Made by a program: the position numbers and the translations under genes. From an uncultured Neisseria sp. (lineage in GTDB: Bacteria > Pseudomonadota > Gammaproteobacteria > Burkholderiales > Neisseriaceae), in NCBI GenBank assembly GCA_947097615.1, contig CAMURX010000048.1, positions 1-10,673 of the forward strand: DNA of 10,673 nt. The letters run 5' to 3'. How positions within the stretch are numbered: position 1 is the stretch's first letter; the number at the start of each line of letters is the position of its first letter. Of this stretch, positions 6,041-10,673 are shown one piece after another. The notes beneath the pieces are model-generated. The model did no database searches and had not been told where the DNA came from. It was given only the letters and a program-made list of their open reading frames with translations.

Positions 6041-6442
6041 CTATTCGGGGGCAGCGGTGAGGGCGATGATGCCGCTGACGGCCGCTTCGCGCACGGCTTC
6101 GGTAAAGGCGGCGAGGTCTTCAGCGGCGGCGGAATACTGCACGGCCTTCACCAGCATGGGGGCGTTGAGGCCGGTGAGGATGGCCACTTTCTGCGGCACG
6201 ACGAGGCGGCGGGCGGCGTTGCACGGCGTTGCGCCGAAGATGTCGGCCAACACCAGCGTGCCGTGCGGTGCGGCCGTGTCGGCCAGCTCGCGCTGCAGGC
6301 GGGCGATGACGTCTTCGTGGTCTTCGTCGGGCTCGACGCCGAGCAGGCGGATGTGGGCAGGGATTTCGGGGAAAAAATGACCGGCCAGCTCCGTGTAGGC
6401 GCGGCCGAGGGCTTGGTGAGTGACGATAACGATGCCTATCAT
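6041..6442 (-). CDS. PTS EIIA component, mannose family
   Basis: This 133-residue protein is a stand-alone mannose-type EIIA domain. It starts MIGIVIVTHQALG, where H9 sits at the phosphorylation site; the usual motif is THG, so Q10 is a small departure. It also shows LVLADIFGATPCNAA, the conserved core loop of the family, and NAPMLVKAV near the end. It would receive phosphate from HPr. No IIB, IIC or IID partner is present, so it probably acts as a regulatory phosphoacceptor, as in other beta-proteobacteria where EIIA-HPr-EI are clustered. It is the first gene of the operon, transcribed towards ptsH, with a 13-base gap. The ribosome site before its ATG is weak. It is sometimes annotated manX, but that name properly belongs to a IIAB fusion, so I leave the symbol blank. 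Confidence 0.9.
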   Translation of the reverse strand: MIGIVIVTHQALGRAYTELAGHFFPEIPAHIRLLGVEPDEDHEDVIARLQRELADTAAPHGTLVLADIFGATPCNAARRLVVPQKVAILTGLNAPMLVKAVQYSAAAEDLAAFTEAVREAAVSGIIALTAAPE

Positions 6443-6541
6443 GGTGTGTTCTGTTCTGCCGTCCTGTTTCGCTTCGCCGGAGCTTGGCTTTCACTCCGTT
6501 GAAGCCTCGCTTTCAGACGGCCTTGTTGTGTAAAAGGCGGC

Positions 6542-6570
6542 ATTATATGTGAAAGCGGTATCCCGCGGGC
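6542..6570 (-). promoter_or_regulatory. Candidate promoter for the PTS operon
   Basis: On the minus strand a perfect TATAAT lies at 6547-6542, about 100 bases before the EIIA start. The bases 17 nt further upstream (GCCCGC) do not resemble a -35 box, so an activator or another mode of recognition would be needed. A DUS (6512-6523) lies within the predicted leader. Confidence 0.45.
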
Positions 6571-6595
6571 AGACACAGGCCGTCTGAAAACGGTT

Positions 6596-6648
6596 AGGCC
6601 GTCTGAAAACGCCGCCCGACAATGTCGGGCGGCGTTTTCAGACGGCCT
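6596..6648 (-). terminator. Perfect 26-bp inverted repeat, rhlE terminator with nested DUS
   Basis: AGGCCGTCTGAA starts the left arm (6596-6621) and TTCAGACGGCCT ends the right arm (6623-6648); the arms are perfect complements around a single central base. The outer halves are DUS and the inner halves are the GC-rich ACGCCGCCCGACA and its complement. It begins 22 bases past the rhlE stop on the minus strand and should fold into a very stable hairpin. Another DUS lies at 6577-6588. Confidence 0.75.
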
Positions 6649-6670
6649 TTGCGTATGCGGCGGGCGCGCT

Positions 6671-8038
6671 TTATTTCACGCCGAAGTTGGGCAGTACTAG
6701 GGCGCATTTGACGCGCTCGCCGCGCCGGTTGCGCCTGCTGCGGCCGGCGATTCTGCCGCAGGAGTCGCCGGCGTCCCTGCCTTTGTCGGCTTCGCGGCGC
6801 GGTAGGCGCTCTTCGCTGCGGGCGCTGTCGCTGCGGCGGCGGTTTTCAGACGGCCTCTGCGCGGCACTCTCCTGCGTGCCTTTGTCCCACCATTGCGGCT
6901 CGAAGCCTTCGATGCGTTCGACGGCAATATCGCTGCCGGTCAGCTCTTTAATGGCTTCAAACATTTTCTGTTCGTTTTCGTCCATCAGCGAGATGGCGAC
7001 GCCGTCGGCGCCGGCGCGGCCGGTGCGGCCGATGCGGTGGACATAGTCTTCGGGCTGGGCGGGCAGCTCGTAGTTGATAACAAAGGGCAGTTCGGCAATA
7101 TCGAGGCCTCGGGCGGCGACGTCGGTGGCGACGAGGACGCGCAGGCTGCCTTCTTTGAAGGCGGCGAGGGTTTCGAGGCGGCTTTGCTGGGATTTGTCGC
7201 CGTGGATGGCTTGGGCGGCGATTTCGCGCCGCTGCAAATCGCGGGTGACCTGGTCGACGCTTTGTTTGGTTTTGCAGAAGACGATAACCTGCTTGATGTC
7301 CAAATCGACGATGAGGCGTTCGAGCAGGTGACGTTTTTTGAAGGTGTCGACGGCGATGATGTGCTGTTCGACGTTGGCGTTGGCGGTGTTCTGCGCGGCA
7401 ACTTCGACGAGTTCGGGCGCGTTCATAAAGTCTTGCGCGAGCTTGCGGATGGGGTCGGAGAAGGTGGCGGAGAAGAGCAAGGTTTGGCGCTCGCGCGGCA
7501 GCATCTGCATGATGGCGCGGATGTCGTCGATAAAGCCCATGTCGAGCATGCGGTCGGCTTCGTCGAGGACGACGATTTCGACTTTGTTGAAGTGGATGTT
7601 TTTCTGTTTGACATGATCGAGCAGGCGGCCGACGGTGGCGACGACGATTTCGCAGCCGGCGCGCAAATCGGCGGTTTGCTTGTCCATATTCACGCCGCCG
7701 AAGAGGACGGTGTGGCGCAGGGGCAGGTTTTTGATGTAGCCCTGCACGTTTTGGTCGATTTGGTCGGCCAGTTCGCGCGTGGGCGTGAGCACGAGCATGC
7801 GCACGGGGTGCATGGCGGGCGAGGCGGAGGTGGTGGCGAAACGTTTGAGGCGCTCCAGGCTCGGCAGCATAAAGGCGGCGGTTTTGCCGGTGCCGGTTTG
7901 CGCGGCGGCCAGCAGATCGTGTCCGGCCAGCGCTTTGGGAATGGCGGCGGCCTGGATGGGGGTGGGGTTTTCGTAGCCCTGATCGGTGAGGGCGGAAACG
8001 ATTTCCTGCCCCAAGCCCAATGAGGAAAAGGGATTCAT
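6671..8038 (-). CDS. rhlE: DEAD-box RNA helicase, RhlE type
   Basis: This is an ATP-dependent RNA helicase of 455 residues, of the kind that remodels structured RNA, including ribosome precursors and mRNA under decay. Motifs in order: GYENPTPIQ (Q motif, 21-29), AQTGTGKT (Walker A, 46-53), PTREL (86-90), VLDEADRMLDMGF (DEAD at 159-162), FSATF (189-193), VATDVAARGLDI (303-314) and HRIGRTGRAG (334-343). Motif Ib reads TVGRLLD rather than the common TPGRLLD. A basic, low-complexity tail follows residue 385, as in RhlE proteins; a DUS (6845-6856) encodes RPSEN within it. I chose the ATG at 8038 because MNPFSSLGLG is the typical family start; the open frame extends 71 codons upstream into non-coding, DUS-containing sequence. 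RhlE fits best by length and tail, but a neighbouring DEAD-box subfamily is possible. Confidence 0.9.
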   Translation of the reverse strand: MNPFSSLGLGQEIVSALTDQGYENPTPIQAAAIPKALAGHDLLAAAQTGTGKTAAFMLPSLERLKRFATTSASPAMHPVRMLVLTPTRELADQIDQNVQGYIKNLPLRHTVLFGGVNMDKQTADLRAGCEIVVATVGRLLDHVKQKNIHFNKVEIVVLDEADRMLDMGFIDDIRAIMQMLPRERQTLLFSATFSDPIRKLAQDFMNAPELVEVAAQNTANANVEQHIIAVDTFKKRHLLERLIVDLDIKQVIVFCKTKQSVDQVTRDLQRREIAAQAIHGDKSQQSRLETLAAFKEGSLRVLVATDVAARGLDIAELPFVINYELPAQPEDYVHRIGRTGRAGADGVAISLMDENEQKMFEAIKELTGSDIAVERIEGFEPQWWDKGTQESAAQRPSENRRRSDSARSEERLPRREADKGRDAGDSCGRIAGRSRRNRRGERVKCALVLPNFGVK

Positions 8039-8404
8039 GGCGGTTCTTTCTGTTTTCAGACGGCCTCTTCGCCGCCTGCGTGATTCGGGGATAGTTTTGA
8101 AATAAATGACGGTTCCAAACGGCATAGGCCGTCTGAAAAAAATACAGCGTCCGACGTGCGGGCAAGGGCGCGCATTATGCCACAAAAGCCCGCCGCCGTT
8201 GCGCCCGCGCCTGTGCCGCAGGGCGGGGAAAAACGCAAGTTTTCCGCACAAACGGTTTGACCCAAATCAAAACAAACCACGTGTTACATTATTACAATGC
8301 GCGCAATTTTGCGGCGGCGCAGCCGCGAAAGGCCGTCGGAAAACAGTTTGCCTGCGCCGTTTTCCCTACCGATTCCTCTTCTCACACAAATCAGGAGCCG
8401 CTTC
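8039..8404. promoter_or_regulatory. Divergent regulatory region between rhlE and the TonB receptor
   Basis: These 366 bases contain no gene. An AG-DUS inverted pair lies at 8053-8066 and 8126-8139 (14-bp arms, 59-nt spacer). On the minus strand TGGCATAAT (8182-8174) is a plausible extended -10 for rhlE. On the plus strand TACAAT (8293-8298), in a local AT-rich patch after a GC-rich stretch, is a candidate -10 for the receptor, without a good -35. AGGCCGTCGGAA (8330-8341) is a one-mismatch DUS. The AATAATG patch near 8285-8300 only weakly resembles a Fur box. Confidence 0.4.
8393..8397 (+). promoter_or_regulatory. Ribosome binding site that fixes the receptor start
   Basis: AGGAG at 8393-8397 lies 7 bases before the ATG at 8405. 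It decides for this start over the longer open frame from 8297, whose first 36 residues are arginine-rich and precede a clear signal peptide. Confidence 0.85.
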
Positions 8405-10612
8405 ATGTCACCGTTCAAACTCTCCGCCCTCGCCCTTGCCCTCTTCGCCGGCCATGCCGCCGCCGACACCGCCGCACAGGCAGACAACATAGAAGAAAGC
8501 GAAGGCGTGGCACAAGTCACCGTCACCGCCAAAAACCGCAGCCTGCGCACGGAAAACCGCAACAGCTACGCCGCCTCCGCCCTGCGCTCCACCACCGGTC
8601 TGATTCTCGCGCCTAAAGACATTCCCCAGTCCGTTACCGTCATCACCAAAAAACAGCTCGAAGACCAAGGCATCACCACGCTGGAAGACGCGCTGAAAAC
8701 CGCCACCGGCGTCAACGTTTTCCAATCCGGCGGCCGCACCCACTTCATGTCGCGCGGCTACTTTATCGAACAGTTTGAAGAAGACGGCATGGCCACGCAA
8801 ATCGGCTCGCCTGGCGGCTTCGGCCTCGGCGGCCCCTACGGCGACCCGACCAACGCCACCGATCTGGCGCTTTACGACCGCATCGAAGTCGTGCGCGGCG
8901 CGGCCGGTCTGACCCAAGCCAACAGCGAACCGGGCGGCACGATTAACGCCGCACGCAAAAAACCCACCGCGCAGCGCCAAATCAGCGCCGACCTTTTGGC
9001 CGACCGCTTCGGCAAAATCAACGGCACTTTCGACGCCTCCGGCACACTCAGCGGCGAACACGGCCTGCACGGCCGCTTCGTCGGCTCCGTCACCCGCAAC
9101 AAAACCTTCCGCGAACGCTCCGGCGGCCGCGATATCCTGCTCTACGGCGTGATGGAAAAAGACATCGGCGACAACGGCAAACTCACTTGGGGCGCAAGCC
9201 GCATCGACAAGAGCGAAACCCCCGACCTTGTCGGCCTGCCGCTTTATTCAGACGGCCGCGGCCTGCCGCGCAAACGCTATCTGGGCGCGGATTGGAACGA
9301 AAGCCGTCTGAAAAAAACCAACCTCTTCGCCGAATACGAACACTTCTTCAACGACAACTGGAAACTCTCCAGCAAACTCGACTGGCGCAAAACCGCCTCG
9401 GAAAAAGAATACTACTTCCTCGGCGGCATCAACGGCGAGGGCATCGGCACCGACGGCCTGGGCGCAACCTACAGCCACGACCGCTACGACAACGACTCGC
9501 GCCAATTTACCTGGCAGAACAACCTCACCGGCCGCTTCCAAGCGCTCGGCCGCAGCCACGACGTGTTTTTCATGCACAGCTTCTCCAAAGAAAAACACCA
9601 CACCGTCAACCGCTGGCCCGACGACAGCCGCCGCTTCGACGCCGACAGCTTCAACGGCAGCGAAATTGCCAAACCCGACTGGGACGGCGCCGACATCAAA
9701 GCGCGCGGCGGCGACGGCCGCTACAAAACCCACGCCTTCGGCGCGGGTGTGCGCCTCAACCCCACCGAACGCCTGCACATCATGGCCGGCGGCCGCTACA
9801 CCCGCTGGTACCGCTACCTGATTTGGGACAGAAACCTCAAAGACGGCACCCCGGGCACGGTTTACGAACTTAAACGCAACCGCTTCATCCCCTACGCCGG
9901 CGTTACCTTCGACCTCACCCCGAGCCAAAGCCTGTACGCCAGCTACACCGCCATCTTCAAGCAAACCATGAACCGCGACGAAAACGACAACCTACTGCCG
10001 CCGATTATGGGACGCAACTACGAAATCGGCTGGAAAGGCCAATGGCTTTCAGGCCGTCTGAACACCGCGCTGGCCGCCTATTTCACCGACAAAGACAACG
10101 AAAACTTCCGCGTCAACGCCCCCAAACCCTACTGGGTCGCTCTCGACCGCCGCAGCAGGGGCGTGGAAGCCGAAATCTCCGGCGACCTGAGCGAGCGTTG
10201 GAAAATCTTCGCCGGCTACACCTTCAACCGCAGCACCAACCGCAACACCATCCCCGGCGGCTTTGCCAGCCGCGAAAAAGGCTACGATTTCAGCACCCAC
10301 ACACCCAAACACATGCTGCGCCTCTACACCAGCTACACCCTGCCGACAGCAGGCAACAAATGGAGCGTCGGCCTCGGCATCAACAGCAGCAGCAAAACCT
10401 CCAACAGCAGCCGCACCCTCACCCAAGGCGGCTACACCGTGTGGAACGCCAACCTGCAATACCGCCCCAACGCGCACATGCAGCTCGGCCTCGCCGTCAA
10501 CAACCTCACCGACAAACGCTACTACACCAACCAATACGGCCGCAGCTTCGACAGCGGCAACTTCTACGGCGAACCGCGCAACGTCCTACTCAGCTTCAAA
10601 TGGAAAATGTAA
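8405..10612 (+). CDS. TonB-dependent siderophore receptor
   Basis: This is a 735-residue outer-membrane receptor predicted to import a ferric siderophore using energy from TonB-ExbBD. The start MSPFKLSALALALFAGHAAA is a signal peptide, probably cut before D21. A TonB-box-like stretch, GVAQVTVTA, follows at about 34-42. The plug domain (about 65-190) has the signature of siderophore receptors (TIGR01783 type): APKDIPQSVTVIT, LEDALKTATGVNV, YDRIEVVRGAAGL and EPGGTIN. The rest is the 22-strand barrel with alternating aromatic strands, ending in NNLTDKRYY and YGEPRNVLLSF. The general pattern resembles FhuE and FpvA relatives (hydroxamate or mixed siderophores); the ligand cannot be told from sequence. 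The last residue is Met (SFKWKM) instead of the usual terminal Phe or Trp of outer-membrane barrels. DUS or DUS cores lie at 9247-9256, 9303-9312 and 10051-10062. The promoter is unclear; iron control through Fur is expected for the family but not shown. Confidence 0.93.
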   Translation: MSPFKLSALALALFAGHAAADTAAQADNIEESEGVAQVTVTAKNRSLRTENRNSYAASALRSTTGLILAPKDIPQSVTVITKKQLEDQGITTLEDALKTATGVNVFQSGGRTHFMSRGYFIEQFEEDGMATQIGSPGGFGLGGPYGDPTNATDLALYDRIEVVRGAAGLTQANSEPGGTINAARKKPTAQRQISADLLADRFGKINGTFDASGTLSGEHGLHGRFVGSVTRNKTFRERSGGRDILLYGVMEKDIGDNGKLTWGASRIDKSETPDLVGLPLYSDGRGLPRKRYLGADWNESRLKKTNLFAEYEHFFNDNWKLSSKLDWRKTASEKEYYFLGGINGEGIGTDGLGATYSHDRYDNDSRQFTWQNNLTGRFQALGRSHDVFFMHSFSKEKHHTVNRWPDDSRRFDADSFNGSEIAKPDWDGADIKARGGDGRYKTHAFGAGVRLNPTERLHIMAGGRYTRWYRYLIWDRNLKDGTPGTVYELKRNRFIPYAGVTFDLTPSQSLYASYTAIFKQTMNRDENDNLLPPIMGRNYEIGWKGQWLSGRLNTALAAYFTDKDNENFRVNAPKPYWVALDRRSRGVEAEISGDLSERWKIFAGYTFNRSTNRNTIPGGFASREKGYDFSTHTPKHMLRLYTSYTLPTAGNKWSVGLGINSSSKTSNSSRTLTQGGYTVWNANLQYRPNAHMQLGLAVNNLTDKRYYTNQYGRSFDSGNFYGEPRNVLLSFKWKM

Positions 10613-10644
10613 AGGCCGTCTGAAAGACGCCTTTCAGACGGCCT
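10613..10644 (+). terminator. Inverted DUS pair, receptor terminator
   Basis: AGGCCGTCTGAAAG (10613-10626) and CTTTCAGACGGCCT (10631-10644) form a perfect 14-bp stem with a 4-nt loop, starting on the base after the receptor's TAA. No T-run follows. A further DUS is cut by the window edge at 10665-10673. Confidence 0.8.
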
Positions 10645-10673
10645 GAAACGGCTGCGGCATACACAGGCCGTCT

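Noticed and set aside
6893..8023. 376-residue plus-strand frame over rhlE
   Set aside because: Antisense shadow; rhlE has every DEAD-box motif in order.
8039..8251. 71-codon N-terminal extension of rhlE
   Set aside because: The family starts at MNPFSSLGLG, and the extension covers non-coding DUS sequence.
8281..8300. Fur box before the TonB receptor
   Set aside because: Only about half of the 19 consensus positions match and the second half-site is missing, so it is not listed as a separate operator.
8297..8404. N-terminal extension of the TonB receptor by 36 residues
   Set aside because: The extension is arginine-rich and precedes a standard signal peptide; AGGAG 7 bases before 8405 supports the internal ATG.
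517..10673. Regularly recurring 10-12 base repeats as a CRISPR or other array
   Set aside because: Spacing is irregular, both orientations occur, and the unit is the known DUS; there are no uniform spacers.

Overview
The window looks like a chromosomal segment of a GC-rich member of the Neisseriaceae, most likely a Neisseria species. The strongest clue is about 26 exact copies, in both orientations, of the 10-base core GCCGTCTGAA of the neisserial DNA uptake sequence (DUS). Nearly all full 12-mers are the AG dialect (AGGCCGTCTGAA); one is the AT dialect. Gene content agrees: mfd, a permease-less phosphotransferase operon, an RhlE-type helicase and a TonB-dependent siderophore receptor. High GC, strong GC3 and the AG dialect suggest a commensal such as N. 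bacilliformis rather than the meningococcus or gonococcus. That species guess is inference.

Layout: 1-511 is the 3' end of mfd (+). 603-3498 is a single-polypeptide restriction-modification gene of the MmeI (Type IIL) family (+). A run of 12 C (2206-2217) breaks its reading frame; 11 C would give one 964-residue protein. 3499-4003 has no intact gene: it holds a decayed minus-strand gene fragment, an inverted pair of Kingella-dialect uptake sequences, and several AG-DUS including the likely ptsI terminator. 4004-6442 is a minus-strand operon in transcription order EIIA(Man-type), ptsH (HPr), ptsI (Enzyme I). 6443-6670 holds its likely promoter and a perfect 26-bp inverted repeat downstream of rhlE. 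6671-8038 is rhlE (-). 8039-8404 is a divergent regulatory region. 8405-10612 is the TonB-dependent receptor (+), followed by a DUS-pair terminator.

The most interesting feature is the restriction-modification gene. Nuclease, methyltransferase and target-recognition functions lie in one chain, so a slip in the C tract would switch modification and restriction on or off together. As given, the gene is off. The gene and the debris after it sit between housekeeping genes (mfd and the PTS operon) and are bordered by uptake sequences. This fits an accessory locus exchanged by natural transformation, with an apparent contribution from a Kingella-like donor.

The PTS genes have no sugar permease beside them and probably work as a regulatory phosphorelay (PEP to EI to HPr to EIIA). 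The receptor and helicase are transcribed divergently from a shared 366-bp gap.
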